NCBI RefSeq assembly: GCF_902806985.1
Contig: NZ_CADCXY010000003.1
Location: 186,001 to 250,000, forward strand
DNA: 64,000 nucleotides
Source: Pseudidiomarina piscicola
Lineage (GTDB): Bacteria > Pseudomonadota > Gammaproteobacteria > Enterobacterales > Alteromonadaceae
Direction of reading: 5' to 3'
Shown here: piece by piece, positions 42,170 through 52,782 of the stretch
Layout: the number at the start of each line of letters is the position of its first letter
Position numbering within the stretch: position 1 is the stretch's first letter
Program-made: the position numbers and the translations under genes
The notes under the pieces: generated by a model
Told to the model about the DNA's origin: nothing
The model's input: only the letters and a program-made list of their open reading frames with translations
Database searches by the model: none

Positions 42170-44403
42170 TGCCCCAGCTCCTAAACCTAAAACGCCTCAG
42201 CGTAAAACGAAACCTAAAACGCCGCCTAACGCTAGCCACCGCCACACTAGCACTAGCAGCCCAAGCCCAACTACCGGCCATGGCGCAGCAAGCGCAAGAA
42301 GCAGACCCATACACCAGCAGTGATTTCGGCGCCGTTGGCCTATTGCAAACGCCCACAGCCCGCATGAACAGCGAAGGCCATTTAAGCGTGTCGTACAGCG
42401 ACACCGACGATTACCGTCGCACCGCCTTGTCGCTACAATTGTTTGATTGGCTAGAAGCCACCGCTCGCTACACCGATTTGCGCTATTACCGTTACTCGGA
42501 CGACCAAAGCTTCAGCGGCGATCAAACCCTCAAAGACAAAGGCTTCGACGTTAAGCTGCGTCTGTTACAAGAATCAAAATGGCTGCCAGAAGTGGCCGTC
42601 GGCTTCCAAGATTTAGGCGGCACCGGCTTATTCGGCGGTGAATACTTCGTCGCCAGCAAAGCCTGGGCCACCGAACGCCTGGGCACCTTCGATGTGCATC
42701 TAGGCTTAGGTTTTGGCTATTTAGGCCGCCGCGACAACTCGTATAACCCGTTTTGCGAAATCACCGACGAGTTCTGTACCCGCAAACGCGGCACCAAGCC
42801 AGGCGGTGGCGATGTTGAATGGGACAAAATGTTCAAAGGCCCAGCGGCCACTTTCGGCGGTATTGAATGGCGCACACCTCTTGAAGGCTTGCGACTCAAA
42901 GCCGAGTACGATCCGAACGACTACCAAAGCGAACGTCGCTCGAACCCCATTGATCCAGAAAACCCACGCGAAATCGTCCAAGACAGCTTCTGGAACTTCG
43001 GCGCCGAATACGCCTTAAACCAAAACGTAAACTTAAAGCTTGGCTATCAGCGCGGCAACACCATGACCTTCGGGTTCAGCCTGCGCTACAACCTGGCCAC
43101 CGCGTATCAAACCAAAACTGAGCCGGCCAAACGCCGTGCCAAAGAAAGCCGCGCTCAAGGCTTTAACGACCTAGACATACAGCGCTTAAGCCAAGACCTA
43201 TTAAACGAAAGCGGCTTCCGCGTACAACACATCGAAGCCACTGACGAGCGGGTGACCCTGTACACCGAACAAACCCGCTACCGCGAACGCGAAGTTGCCG
43301 TAGACAAAGCCGCGCGCATACTCAGCAACGAACTGCCCGAAGACATCAAGCGCTACGAAATCGCCGAATTCAAAGACGGCTTGGGCATCGTGCAATACAA
43401 CATTAACGCGCCGTACTACAAGTCGGCTGCGCGCAGCGAACGCTTCTTCCGCGACGAACACGACGCCATCACGCTAAGCAACGTGCGCCCGAGCCATAAC
43501 GTCCGCCCAAGCCACAACGATAACGAAAGCACAAGCCACCACGAAAGCGACCCCAAACAAACAAGCAGCGCCGGCAGCTACAGCCTCACGCCCAAACTCA
43601 GCCAAGCCTTCGGCGGCCCCGAAGACTTCTACCTGTATCAATTGGCGCTCATGGCCAACGGCGACTATAGCTTCAGCGATAACTTAAGAGTCAGCGGCAG
43701 CCTGGGCTTAAATATCGTCAACAACTACGACAAGTTTAACTTCTTAGTCGATAACCTCGACAACCCTCTGCCACGCGTACGCACCCGTATTCGTGAGTAT
43801 GCCGACAACCAAAGCTTATGGCTACAAAACGCCCAGTTGGTGTACAGCAATCAGTTGAACAACAACACCTATTACGCCCTGTACGGCGGCTATCTTGAGC
43901 GCATGTTCGGCGGTGTTGGTGCTGAGATCTTATATCGTCCGCTGAATAGCCGCGTGGCCTACGGCTTCGACTTAAACTACGTACAGCAGCGCGACCCCGA
44001 TAACAGTTTCAGTTTTGAAGATTACGACGTGCTCACCGGCCACGCCAGTGTGTACTGGCAGCCCGAAGTACTGCCCGACAGCTTGATCAAAGTACAAGCA
44101 GGACGCTTCTTGGCCGGCGATGAAGGCGTACAAGTCGACTTTTCACACCGCTTTGCCTCGGGCGTTCGCGCCGGTGCTTATGCCGCACTGACCAATGTGT
44201 CACGGGAAGACTACGGCGAAGGCGGCTTTACCAAAGGCTTTTACATTAGTATTCCATTCGATCTGTTCTTTGTGCGTCATACGTTAGCGCGCGGCACCGT
44301 AGGTTGGCAGCCGATTACTCGCGACGGTGGACAAATGTTAAACAGAAGCATTAACCTTTATCGGACCACCGAAGCTCGTGGCTTCCACCCTGGGCAGAAC
44401 TAA
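42169..44403 (+). CDS. gfcD: GfcD/YjbH-family outer-membrane beta-barrel protein
   Basis: The protein has 744 residues, a clear paralogue of 3188-5365: SDFGAVGLLQTPTAR, DDYRRTALSLQLFDWLEA, CEITDEFC, RMFGGVGAEILYRPL and EGGFTKGFYISIPFDLFF all have counterparts there. The signal peptide ends near residue 41. A polar insert rich in His, Ser and Asn (about 440-468), with a repeated NVRPSHN, is absent from the paralogue. It is probably an outer-membrane component of group 4-type capsule export. The start of the gene is very C-rich and G-poor. Confidence 0.9.
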   Translation: MPQLLNLKRLSVKRNLKRRLTLATATLALAAQAQLPAMAQQAQEADPYTSSDFGAVGLLQTPTARMNSEGHLSVSYSDTDDYRRTALSLQLFDWLEATARYTDLRYYRYSDDQSFSGDQTLKDKGFDVKLRLLQESKWLPEVAVGFQDLGGTGLFGGEYFVASKAWATERLGTFDVHLGLGFGYLGRRDNSYNPFCEITDEFCTRKRGTKPGGGDVEWDKMFKGPAATFGGIEWRTPLEGLRLKAEYDPNDYQSERRSNPIDPENPREIVQDSFWNFGAEYALNQNVNLKLGYQRGNTMTFGFSLRYNLATAYQTKTEPAKRRAKESRAQGFNDLDIQRLSQDLLNESGFRVQHIEATDERVTLYTEQTRYREREVAVDKAARILSNELPEDIKRYEIAEFKDGLGIVQYNINAPYYKSAARSERFFRDEHDAITLSNVRPSHNVRPSHNDNESTSHHESDPKQTSSAGSYSLTPKLSQAFGGPEDFYLYQLALMANGDYSFSDNLRVSGSLGLNIVNNYDKFNFLVDNLDNPLPRVRTRIREYADNQSLWLQNAQLVYSNQLNNNTYYALYGGYLERMFGGVGAEILYRPLNSRVAYGFDLNYVQQRDPDNSFSFEDYDVLTGHASVYWQPEVLPDSLIKVQAGRFLAGDEGVQVDFSHRFASGVRAGAYAALTNVSREDYGEGGFTKGFYISIPFDLFFVRHTLARGTVGWQPITRDGGQMLNRSINLYRTTEARGFHPGQN

Positions 44404-44418
44404 ACAGGAACCCTAACC

Positions 44419-45564
44419 ATGAAAACGAAACTCACTGTAGTCTCACTTATCGCCTTACTGTTAGGCGGATGCGCAATGGCACCGGGCGGTCATATTCCCG
44501 ACAATAGTAGTGGTGGCCTGTTCAGCGACGACAATCGCAACGCCTACGAACAAGAATTCAGCGAAGCTGAGCTGAGCAAATTGGTCGACACCTACCAGAT
44601 CTCGCCGATGCTGCTAAACGAGCTGGCAACCAAGCCAACCCAGCCGCAATTAAACACCGCGCTTGAACAAGCACGTAATAACTACGACTACACCGTAGGC
44701 CGTGGCGACGTGCTGACCATTACCGTGTGGAACCACCCAGAACTCACCATTCCTGCTGGCTCAATGCGTAGCGCCCAAGAAGCTGGTAACTGGGTACACA
44801 ACGATGGCACGATTTTTTACCCGTACATTGGCGAAATTAAAGTGGCCGGCAAAAAAGTCACCACCATTCGTGACGAAATTACCAAACGCTTAGCCAAGTA
44901 CATTGAAAGCCCACAAGTGGACGTGACCGTGGCCGCCTTCCGTAGCCAACGGGTGTACGTAACCGGCGCCGTGAATAAGCCAGGCACAGTGCCTGTGACG
45001 AACGTGCCGATGACCCTGATTGAAGCGGTGAACGCCGCCGGTGGCCTCAGCGAAGCCGCCAACTGGAACCAAGTGACCCTGACCCGCGGCAACAACGCCC
45101 AAAGCTTTAACCTGCGTGAGCTGTACCAGTCAGGTAACACCGACCAGAACATCTTATTGCAAACCAACGACGTGGTGCACGTCGCCCGTAACGACGACAA
45201 CAAAGTGTTTGTACTTGGCGAAGTGCGCCAACCGAAATCGTATATGATGGGCCAAGCCGGCATGAGCCTTGCTGAAGCCTTAGCCGACGCCGGTGGTTGG
45301 CAAGAAGTGAGCGCCGATGCCGCAGGTATCTTCGTGATCCGCGCTGCCGAAGCCGACTCAGGCAAAATCGCAAAGGTATACCAACTGAACGCCGAAAACG
45401 CCGTCGCCCTTGTTATGGCGGAACAATTTGAGCTACAACAACGCGACATCGTATACGTTACCGCCGCACCGATCAGCCGCTGGAACCGCGTGATCAGCCA
45501 GCTGTTACCATCCGTAACAGGGCTCTACAGCCTAGGCCGCTTCAGCGACGACGTAGGAAATTAA
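44419..45564 (+). CDS. wza: Polysaccharide export lipoprotein Wza (GfcE)
   Basis: The protein has 381 residues, the standard length. The lipobox LLGGC gives Cys18. The polysaccharide export domain spans about 90-180 (YTVGRGDVLTITVWNHPEL), and two SLBB domains have VYVTGAVNKPGTVPV and VFVLGEVRQPKSYMM. A C-terminal amphipathic helix region follows. It forms the octameric outer-membrane export channel. Its place after gfcD and before wzb/wzc matches the gfcE-etp-etk order of E. coli group 4 capsule. Confidence 0.95.
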   Translation: MKTKLTVVSLIALLLGGCAMAPGGHIPDNSSGGLFSDDNRNAYEQEFSEAELSKLVDTYQISPMLLNELATKPTQPQLNTALEQARNNYDYTVGRGDVLTITVWNHPELTIPAGSMRSAQEAGNWVHNDGTIFYPYIGEIKVAGKKVTTIRDEITKRLAKYIESPQVDVTVAAFRSQRVYVTGAVNKPGTVPVTNVPMTLIEAVNAAGGLSEAANWNQVTLTRGNNAQSFNLRELYQSGNTDQNILLQTNDVVHVARNDDNKVFVLGEVRQPKSYMMGQAGMSLAEALADAGGWQEVSADAAGIFVIRAAEADSGKIAKVYQLNAENAVALVMAEQFELQQRDIVYVTAAPISRWNRVISQLLPSVTGLYSLGRFSDDVGN

Positions 45565-45580
45565 AGTTTGATGTTTGATG

Positions 45581-45614
45581 TTTGCTGTTCGATGTTTGTT
45601 TTTCGAACAGCAAA
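45581..45614. repeat. Perfect 11-bp hairpin between wza and wzb
   Basis: TTTGCTGTTCG (45581-45591) pairs with CGAACAGCAAA (45604-45614) over a 12-base T-rich loop. The surrounding bases are near-repeats of GATGTTTG on the left and AGCGAA/CAGCGAA on the right. No T tract follows, so it is not a standard terminator. It may modulate expression between the channel and the phosphatase/kinase pair. Confidence 0.7.
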
Positions 45615-45674
45615 CAGCGAATAGCGAACATCGCTTTTAATCTCAAAGAATTAACAAGGTCAAAACCACACGCA

Positions 45675-46115
45675 ATGTTCGAACGCATCATCGTCGTTTG
45701 CCTCGGCAACATCTGCCGTAGCCCGACCGCCAAATTCATGCTGCAACAAGCCCTACCCAACAAACACGTCGACAGCGCCGGCATTACCGCCATGGTGCGC
45801 GACGGTAAAGCGTGGGAAATGGACGCAAAAGCGCGGGCCATCGCTGAAGCCAACGGCTATAGCTTTGCTGAGCACCGCGCTCAGCAGCTGAACCGCGAGC
45901 TTGTTGCTAACCACGACCTGATTCTGGTGATGGACAACGAACAGCGCAATTATATTGGCCAGCGTTATCCTGAAGCCTTAGCCAAAACCATGCTGTTAGG
46001 CCATTGGCTGAACAAAAAAGAAATTCCAGACCCGTTTAAGCGTAGCGACGAGGTCTATCAACACGTTTTTGAACTTATCGAGAAGAGTTGTAACGAATGG
46101 AAAACAAAACTGTGA
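45675..46115 (+). CDS. wzb: Low-molecular-weight protein tyrosine phosphatase Wzb (Etp)
   Basis: The protein has 146 residues from ATG 45675, matching E. coli Wzb (147); the frame opens earlier, at 45582, but that part covers the hairpin region. The active-site loop is VCLGNICRSPTAKF near the N-terminus, and the catalytic Asp lies in IPDPFKRSDEVY. It removes phosphate from the Wzc tyrosine cluster, a cycle needed for polymer assembly. It overlaps wzc by 19 bases. Confidence 0.95.
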   Translation: MFERIIVVCLGNICRSPTAKFMLQQALPNKHVDSAGITAMVRDGKAWEMDAKARAIAEANGYSFAEHRAQQLNRELVANHDLILVMDNEQRNYIGQRYPEALAKTMLLGHWLNKKEIPDPFKRSDEVYQHVFELIEKSCNEWKTKL

Positions 46116-48322
46116 ACACACCCAAGCCGGAAGCCAAAGTCGACCGCCATGACGATGACGAGATCGATTTAGGCCGTTTGTTTGGCCTGCTGATAGACCG
46201 CCGCTGGCTGATTATCAGTGTTACCTTTGTGTTTATGGTGTTCGGTGTGGTGTATGCCGTGTTAAGCACACCGGTGTATCAGGCCGATGCTTTGTTACAA
46301 GTGGAAGAAAAATCGAGTGGCTTACCGGCCCTAGGCGGCGAGTTCGGTGAAATGTTCACCAGCGAAAGCCAAGCCGCCACTGAAATCGAAATCATGAAAT
46401 CACGCATGGTAGTGGGTGCCGTGGTTGACCAACTACAATTAACCAATCGCGTGACCCCTGATTATATGCCTATTATCGGTGAGTGGCTGGCACGGCGCAC
46501 CCCAGGCCAAGACAAGCTCTCGATTACCAGCTTTAAAGTACCGCAAGGCTATGAAGGCCAAGCCCTTGAGCTTGAGTTCGCCGAAAACGGCGCAACCTAC
46601 GAAGTGTTTGACGAAGCAGGCGAGCTGGTGCTTGCCGGTAAAGTAGGGCAGCTCGCCGTGATCGACGGTTTTGAACTGATGATCAACGATGCGGTGTTAA
46701 CAGATACTGATAGCTTTACTCTGGTTAAAGCCAATCGTTTAAGAGTGATTCGCGACATTCAAGCAGGGCTTTCGGTAAGCGAGCGCGGCAAACAAACGGG
46801 TATTTTAAGTGCAAGCTTCCAAAGTACCGACAAAGCCTACGCCGAAGACGTACTTGGCGCAGTGGCACAAGAATACATGCTGCAAAATATTCGCCGTAAT
46901 GCTGCCGAAGCGGAAAACAGCCTAAGCTTTATTGAACAAGAAATGCCGACAGTTAAGGCTAATTTGACCGCCGCAGAGAATCAATTGAACCAATATCGGC
47001 TCCAAAGTCAGTCAGTTGACCTATCTATTGAGACTGAGAGCATTCTGGCGCGGGTGGTGGAAATTGAGAAAAAACTAAACGAGCTAGAGCTAAAAGAAAA
47101 AGAACTCTCGCGCTTATACACCAAAGAACACCCCACTTATCAGTCGTTGCTTGAGCAAAAAGCTCAGTTGCAACAAGAACAGCAGCAAATTAACGACCAA
47201 GTAGGCAACCTGCCTGAGACTCAACAAGAAGTATTGCGCTTAGCCCGTGACGTAGAAGTGTCGCAAGAAATCTACGTACAGCTACTCAATCGCATGCAAG
47301 AGCTCAACGTGTTGAAAGCCGGTACCGTGGGCAATGTACGTATTCTTGATGAAGCCGTGACTAACCCACAAGCCGTGGCACCGAAGAAAAGCCTAATTGT
47401 AGTGCTTGCCACCATGCTCGGCGGAATGGTGAGCGTTGGTTATGTGTTCTTAATGGCCGCCCTTAACCGCGGTGTGGAGGCACCTGAGCAGCTCGAAGCA
47501 CTGGGAATTAACGTGTATGCCTCGGTGCCCTTGTCGCCGGTGCAAGAAGATTTAAACGGCAAGCTGGCAACCCTCGTGGGTCGCACCAAGAAAGCGGCAG
47601 ACCTGCCATTCTTGGCCCTCGAAGACCCGGCCGACCTTGCCATCGAAGCCCTACGTGGCCTGCGCACGAGCTTGCACTTTGCGATGCTAGAAGCACAAAA
47701 CAAAACCATTATGATTTCAGGGCCAGCGCCTGGCGTGGGTAAAAGCTTTGTGACCATGAACCTAGCTGCGGTATTAGCCCAAGCCGGACAAAAAGTGCTG
47801 GTGATCGACGGCGATATTCGCCGTGGTTACATGCACGCCTCGGTGGGTGTTGAGAATAACTACGGCTTGTCAGATTTTCTGGCAAGCGTTGATAAGAGCG
47901 TGGACGGTGGTCCGGTAGATAAAAACAACCTAGCGACCATTATTCACAAAACCAAAGTTGAGAACATGCATTTTATTTCCCGCGGTACGGCAGCGCCGAA
48001 CCCATCAGAGCTACTGATGCATCCGCGCATGGAAAAAATGCTCGATAAAGTAAACGAATACTACGACTACGTACTTATTGACACGCCACCGATACTTGCG
48101 GTAACCGACGCTGCTATTGTTGGTCGTTACGCTGGCACCACACTGCTGGTTGCCCGCTTTGGTGAAACCCCGGCAAAAGAAGTGGAAGCCACAGTGGCCC
48201 GCTTCGCGCAAAACGGCACTGACGTGCGTGGCGTGATTTTGAATGGCGTTGAGCGCCGGGCGAGTGGGTATTATGGCTACGGGTACGGCTATAGCTACGG
48301 TTACAGTTATAAAAGCGAGTAG
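46097..48322 (+). CDS. wzc: Bacterial tyrosine kinase and co-polymerase Wzc (Etk)
   Basis: The protein has 741 residues. An N-terminal Wzz domain has membrane segments at about 32-52 and 434-455 enclosing a periplasmic coiled region. The cytoplasmic BY-kinase domain has Walker A SGPAPGVGKSFVT, Walker A' VLVIDGDIRRG and Walker B YVLIDTPPIL. The tail is a tyrosine cluster (GYYGYGYGYSYGYSY) that is phosphorylated in this family. It sets polymer length and couples synthesis to Wza. Confidence 0.97.
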   Translation: MENKTVNTPKPEAKVDRHDDDEIDLGRLFGLLIDRRWLIISVTFVFMVFGVVYAVLSTPVYQADALLQVEEKSSGLPALGGEFGEMFTSESQAATEIEIMKSRMVVGAVVDQLQLTNRVTPDYMPIIGEWLARRTPGQDKLSITSFKVPQGYEGQALELEFAENGATYEVFDEAGELVLAGKVGQLAVIDGFELMINDAVLTDTDSFTLVKANRLRVIRDIQAGLSVSERGKQTGILSASFQSTDKAYAEDVLGAVAQEYMLQNIRRNAAEAENSLSFIEQEMPTVKANLTAAENQLNQYRLQSQSVDLSIETESILARVVEIEKKLNELELKEKELSRLYTKEHPTYQSLLEQKAQLQQEQQQINDQVGNLPETQQEVLRLARDVEVSQEIYVQLLNRMQELNVLKAGTVGNVRILDEAVTNPQAVAPKKSLIVVLATMLGGMVSVGYVFLMAALNRGVEAPEQLEALGINVYASVPLSPVQEDLNGKLATLVGRTKKAADLPFLALEDPADLAIEALRGLRTSLHFAMLEAQNKTIMISGPAPGVGKSFVTMNLAAVLAQAGQKVLVIDGDIRRGYMHASVGVENNYGLSDFLASVDKSVDGGPVDKNNLATIIHKTKVENMHFISRGTAAPNPSELLMHPRMEKMLDKVNEYYDYVLIDTPPILAVTDAAIVGRYAGTTLLVARFGETPAKEVEATVARFAQNGTDVRGVILNGVERRASGYYGYGYGYSYGYSYKSE

Positions 48323-48423
48323 CCGCGAATTTATCCTCAGGTGATGCCGAAACAACTTCGGCCGCCGCGTAATACGATAAGCACAACACTTCCCAGTATT
48401 TAAAAGGCACTAGAATTCCAACT

Positions 48424-49488
48424 ATGAAAATACTTGTCACCGGCGGTGCGGGCTTTATCGGCTCAGCAGTTGTTCGCCATATCATTGAAAATACAAATGA
48501 TAGCGTAGTAAATATCGATAAGCTTACCTATGCAGGTAATCTTGAAAGCTTGGAGGAAGTTGCGGAATCGAAGCGTTACAGATTCGAACAGATTGATATT
48601 TGTGATGCAGCGGCTCTTGAGCGAGTGTTTAATGCAGAACAGCCTGATGCTGTGATGCACCTCGCCGCAGAAAGCCATGTCGATCGCTCGATTGATGGGC
48701 CTGCAGCGTTTATAGAAACCAATATTATCGGCACCTATACACTGCTTGAAGTCGCGCGCAAGTACTGGTCTCAACTAGACGGTCAACGAAAAGAGAGCTT
48801 CCGCTTTCATCATATTTCAACTGATGAAGTATACGGAGATCTTGAAGGCGCAGATGACCTGTTCACCGAAACGACCTCTTACGCACCAAGTTCACCGTAT
48901 TCTGCAAGTAAAGCTAGCTCTGATCATTTAGTTCGAGCGTGGCAACGAACGTACGGCTTCCCCACAATTGTAACGAACTGCTCGAATAATTATGGTCCAT
49001 ATCACTTCCCAGAGAAGTTGATACCTCTTGTAATATTAAATGCGCTTGAGGGTAAAGCTTTGCCAGTCTACGGCAAAGGCGACCAAGTGCGCGACTGGCT
49101 ATTTGTTGAAGACCATGCGCGGGCTTTGTATCGGGTTATCACTGAGGGCTTGATTGGTGAAACCTATAACATCGGTGGTCACAATGAAAAGCAAAACATC
49201 GAGGTTGTACATACTATTTGCGCTTTGCTCGAAGAGTTAGTTCCTAACAAGCCACGCGGAATTGATGCGTACGAAGATTTAATTACCTATGTGACGGATC
49301 GCCCTGGGCATGACCAACGTTACGCTATTGATGCTGCGAAAATAGACAAAGAATTGAATTGGACGCCAGAAGAAACTTTTGAGTCGGGAATTCGTAAGAC
49401 AGTGGAATGGTATCTTGCGAACCGAGAGTGGTGTCAACATGTACAAGATGGTAGCTATCAACGCGAACGATTGGGAGAAGGCTCATGA
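48424..49488 (+). CDS. rmlB: dTDP-glucose 4,6-dehydratase
   Basis: The protein has 354 residues. The NAD site is [12 protein letters not shown], the catalytic region is [11 protein letters not shown], and [10 protein letters not shown] gives the YxxxK pair. It makes dTDP-4-keto-6-deoxyglucose. It overlaps rmlA by four bases. No rmlC or rmlD follows, so the product is probably not rhamnose. Confidence 0.95.
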   Translation: MKILVTGGAGFIGSAVVRHIIENTNDSVVNIDKLTYAGNLESLEEVAESKRYRFEQIDICDAAALERVFNAEQPDAVMHLAAESHVDRSIDGPAAFIETNIIGTYTLLEVARKYWSQLDGQRKESFRFHHISTDEVYGDLEGADDLFTETTSYAPSSPYSASKASSDHLVRAWQRTYGFPTIVTNCSNNYGPYHFPEKLIPLVILNALEGKALPVYGKGDQVRDWLFVEDHARALYRVITEGLIGETYNIGGHNEKQNIEVVHTICALLEELVPNKPRGIDAYEDLITYVTDRPGHDQRYAIDAAKIDKELNWTPEETFESGIRKTVEWYLANREWCQHVQDGSYQRERLGEGS

Positions 49489-50360
49489 AAGGAATCGTAT
49501 TAGCTGGTGGTTCAGGTACACGTTTGTACCCTATTACTATGGGTGTGTCGAAGCAGTTACTGCCAATTTACGACAAGCCAATGATTTACTATCCGTTGTC
49601 TGTTTTAATGCTGGCAGGCATTAATGAGATTTTGATTATCTCTACCCCTGAAGATTTGCCTAACTTTAAAAAGCTGCTTGGCGATGGTTCGCAGTTTGGT
49701 ATTCAGCTTTCCTATGCAGTGCAACCGAGCCCTGATGGTTTAGCGCAAGCATTCATTATTGGTGAAGAGTTCATTGGTGACGATAATGTATGTTTGGTGC
49801 TTGGTGATAATATTTTTTATGGTCAAGGGTTCAGTCCGAAACTTAAGCATGCTGCTGAGCAAGTTAGCGGTGCTACGGTATTTGGTTATCAAGTGAAAGA
49901 TCCTGAGCGTTTCGGAGTTGTTGAATTTGATGAAAATAGTCGTGCGATCTCTATTGATGAAAAACCAAAGAGTCCGAAATCAAATTACGCAGTTACGGGA
50001 CTCTATTTTTACGACAACGATGTTGTTGATATAGCGAAAAATGTGAAACCATCGGACCGAGGTGAGTTAGAAATAACCTGTATTAACCAAGCGTACTTAG
50101 ATCGTGGCGACTTGAACGTCGAATTACTTGGGCGGGGTTTTGCTTGGTTAGATACTGGAACACATGAGAGCTTACTCGAGGCCGCTCAGTTTGTTGAAAC
50201 CATCGAGAAGCGTCAAGGCTACAAAGTGGCATGTCTAGAGGAAATAGGCTATTTGCAAGGTTGGCTTGGCTGGGGTGAGCTACAGCAAGCAGGTAAAGAC
50301 CTTGCGAAGAATGGCTATGGTCAATATTTGCTGAGTTTGAAGCAGCGGCTAAAGGTTTGA
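49485..50360 (+). CDS. rmlA: Glucose-1-phosphate thymidylyltransferase
   Basis: The protein has 291 residues, the usual length. [20 protein letters not shown] is the nucleotide-binding signature, and [11 protein letters not shown] and [10 protein letters not shown] are also present. It makes dTDP-glucose for RmlB. It overlaps the aminotransferase by four bases. Confidence 0.97.
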   Translation: MKGIVLAGGSGTRLYPITMGVSKQLLPIYDKPMIYYPLSVLMLAGINEILIISTPEDLPNFKKLLGDGSQFGIQLSYAVQPSPDGLAQAFIIGEEFIGDDNVCLVLGDNIFYGQGFSPKLKHAAEQVSGATVFGYQVKDPERFGVVEFDENSRAISIDEKPKSPKSNYAVTGLYFYDNDVVDIAKNVKPSDRGELEITCINQAYLDRGDLNVELLGRGFAWLDTGTHESLLEAAQFVETIEKRQGYKVACLEEIGYLQGWLGWGELQQAGKDLAKNGYGQYLLSLKQRLKV

Positions 50361-51478
50361 AGAAAATGATTCCTGTCACAAAACCCTATTTGCCATCACG
50401 CGAGAAACTTGACAAATACATCGACGGTATTTATGGACGCAATTGGTTGACCAACAATGGCCCCTTAGTTCAGGAGCTTACAAGACGGTTAGAAGAGTAT
50501 CTAGGAGTTGAAAACTTACTGTTGGTGTCAAATGGTACTTTGGCGTTGCAGATAGCCTATCGTGCGCTAGAAATTAATGAACCTGTTAATGGCAGGTCGG
50601 CCGAGGCAATTACCACGCCATTCACTTTTGTTGCCACTTCGAGTTCATTGAAGTGGGAAGGGATTGAGCCGGTATTTGCGGATATTGGTTCTGATACGTG
50701 GTGTTTAGACCCAAACAATATCAAACCAGCAATTACCTCGCAGACTAAAGCAATTATCCCTGTGCATGTGTTCGGTAATGCTTGTGATGTAGAGGCAATT
50801 GAGGGTATTGCGAATGAAAATAACCTAAAAGTTATTTACGACGCAGCACATGCTTTTGGCGTGCAATACAAAGGGGAGAGCTTGCTCAAGTGGGGCGATG
50901 CTGCAACTTTGAGCTTTCATGCAACTAAAGTGTTTCACACCATAGAAGGTGGAGCGATTGTTTTTAAGCGCAAGAAAGATTTTGAAAAAGCTAAGTTACT
51001 CATTAGTTTCGGGATTACAGGAGCAGAAACTATCGAAGGTATTGGTATTAATGCCAAGATGAATGAGTTTCAGGCGGCAATGGGGCTGTGTTGCTTAGAC
51101 GAAATCGAAAGTATCTTGTCTTCGCGCTTGAGAATTATAGAACAATATAAAGAAAAGCTTGACGGGCTGGTGACATTTCCTGTTTGGAAACCACAAACTA
51201 GCCAGAATGGAGCATATCAACCAATTTTGCTTGACTCGCAAGAGACCTGTGTTGAGGTCATTTCAAATCTAACTAAGCAAAAAATATTTTCTCGAAGGTA
51301 TTTCTCTCCGTCATTAGATGAGCTGGAGGAGATATCAATCGAACACATATCTCAAACATCGAGAGATATTTCAAAACGAATCCTTTGTTTACCATTATAT
51401 AGTGAGCTTTCGAACTCCGATGTGGAGCTTATATGCTCAATAATACAAATCACGTTAAATACGAAAGGTAATTTATGA
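50357..51478 (+). CDS. DegT/DnrJ/EryC1 sugar aminotransferase, VioA-like
   Basis: The protein has 373 residues and is PLP-dependent. The Schiff-base Lys lies in [19 protein letters not shown], and the cofactor Asp in [11 protein letters not shown]. With rmlA/rmlB upstream and a formyltransferase downstream, the simplest reading is amination of dTDP-4-keto-6-deoxyglucose at C4 (VioA type), giving dTDP-Qui4N. A C3 aminotransferase would need a ketoisomerase (FdtA/QdtA), which is not seen. Codon use becomes more AT-rich from here on. Confidence 0.85.
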   Translation: MKKMIPVTKPYLPSREKLDKYIDGIYGRNWLTNNGPLVQELTRRLEEYLGVENLLLVSNGTLALQIAYRALEINEPVNGRSAEAITTPFTFVATSSSLKWEGIEPVFADIGSDTWCLDPNNIKPAITSQTKAIIPVHVFGNACDVEAIEGIANENNLKVIYDAAHAFGVQYKGESLLKWGDAATLSFHATKVFHTIEGGAIVFKRKKDFEKAKLLISFGITGAETIEGIGINAKMNEFQAAMGLCCLDEIESILSSRLRIIEQYKEKLDGLVTFPVWKPQTSQNGAYQPILLDSQETCVEVISNLTKQKIFSRRYFSPSLDELEEISIEHISQTSRDISKRILCLPLYSELSNSDVELICSIIQITLNTKGNL

Positions 51479-52782
51479 ACATTCTTGTAATCGGACAGTG
51501 TACTCTTCATTGGGGACGAATGGAATTTGGTAATATTGGTAACTTTTATATTATGGAGCCATTCTTTCGAGAACTTCATAAAACCTTTGATAATGCGAAG
51601 ATCAAAACTACAATGCAGTTTTCAGATCGATTCCAGTCTGACGAAAAGGTTGAAAGCCTTCCGTTGGAACATTATTACGCTTGGCGTGATAATGAATTGG
51701 AGTTGGTCCAGAGAGAGATTGAAATTTCTGAAGGGTTTAAGTCAACAGGCGCATTATCCGAGACTACTTTGTTTTTGGACGCAGTCCAGTGGGCCGACTT
51801 AGTTATTGACTTCAGTGGTGATATCTGGGGAGATAACGCAAACTTCCTAGGCCAAGATAGATTTGAAGTTGGATTGTTGAAAGACCAGGTTGTTAAGAAT
51901 TTGGGTAAACCATTAGTTATGTTAGCTGGTTCTCCCGGCCCCTTCACAAATGAACGAACCAAAGAGCTTGCTAAATCTGTGTATAAACAGTTTGATTTAG
52001 TAACAAACCGCGAACCTATTAGTACAGACTTGCTGGAATCTTGGGGATTTGATGTTTCTCGTACACATAGCCTTGCTTGTCCGGCATTTATGTTTGAACC
52101 TGCTAGCGGAGATAAAGTAAAGAAGTTACTGGCGAAAGAAGGCCTCGATAAGGTTGCTCGTACTAAGCCTGTTGTCGGGTTTATCCTTTGCGGATGGAAC
52201 TTTGAAAGCGGTCCTTTCGATAAGTGGCCAAGAGGTGACGAAGAATATACAGTTTTTGCTGAAGCAGTGGAATACATCACTGAGACTCTAGGTGCGAGTG
52301 TTTGCCTAATGTCACACTCGAATGGTTTTGACGTGCCTCCAGCTCCCTTTGAGTTAAAGCATGGTCGAGACTACCCGATAATGAAACAACTTGAACACGT
52401 TTTAATGGAGCGGGCTATTTCAAAGGACTTTTTCATGCTCAATGATGTTTATGATGCATGGGAAACAAAGGCGATCGTTGCGTCTTTTGATATGCTGGTT
52501 AGTGGGCGCATTCACGCAGCTGTTGCTGGTTTATCTCAGCACGTTCCTACCGTTATCATCGATTATGGCCATGAGCCTAAAGCGCATAAACTAATGGGGT
52601 TTGCAACGGTTGCAGGGGCTCAAGAGTATGTATCTGATCCTTGTGATGTTAATGATCTTAAAGAAAAAGTAGCTAAGTGCTGGGGGAACTTGGACGATTA
52701 TCGTGCGAGACTTATTGTTGATATACCAAAGGTTCATGAGCTAGGACGCAAAAACTTTAAGCTAGCAAAGGATGTTTTATAA
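51475..52782 (+). CDS. Polysaccharide pyruvyl transferase family protein (locus 2)
   Basis: The protein has 435 residues. It opens with LVIGQCTLHWGRMEFGNIGN and has DFSGDIWGDNANF, VMLAGSPGPF and the C-terminal MLVSGRIHAAVAGLSQHVPTVIIDYGHE, the pattern of the pyruvyl transferase superfamily. It would add pyruvate ketal or act as a related sugar transferase. It is not close in sequence to the family member at 23006. Confidence 0.8.
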   Translation: MNILVIGQCTLHWGRMEFGNIGNFYIMEPFFRELHKTFDNAKIKTTMQFSDRFQSDEKVESLPLEHYYAWRDNELELVQREIEISEGFKSTGALSETTLFLDAVQWADLVIDFSGDIWGDNANFLGQDRFEVGLLKDQVVKNLGKPLVMLAGSPGPFTNERTKELAKSVYKQFDLVTNREPISTDLLESWGFDVSRTHSLACPAFMFEPASGDKVKKLLAKEGLDKVARTKPVVGFILCGWNFESGPFDKWPRGDEEYTVFAEAVEYITETLGASVCLMSHSNGFDVPPAPFELKHGRDYPIMKQLEHVLMERAISKDFFMLNDVYDAWETKAIVASFDMLVSGRIHAAVAGLSQHVPTVIIDYGHEPKAHKLMGFATVAGAQEYVSDPCDVNDLKEKVAKCWGNLDDYRARLIVDIPKVHELGRKNFKLAKDVL

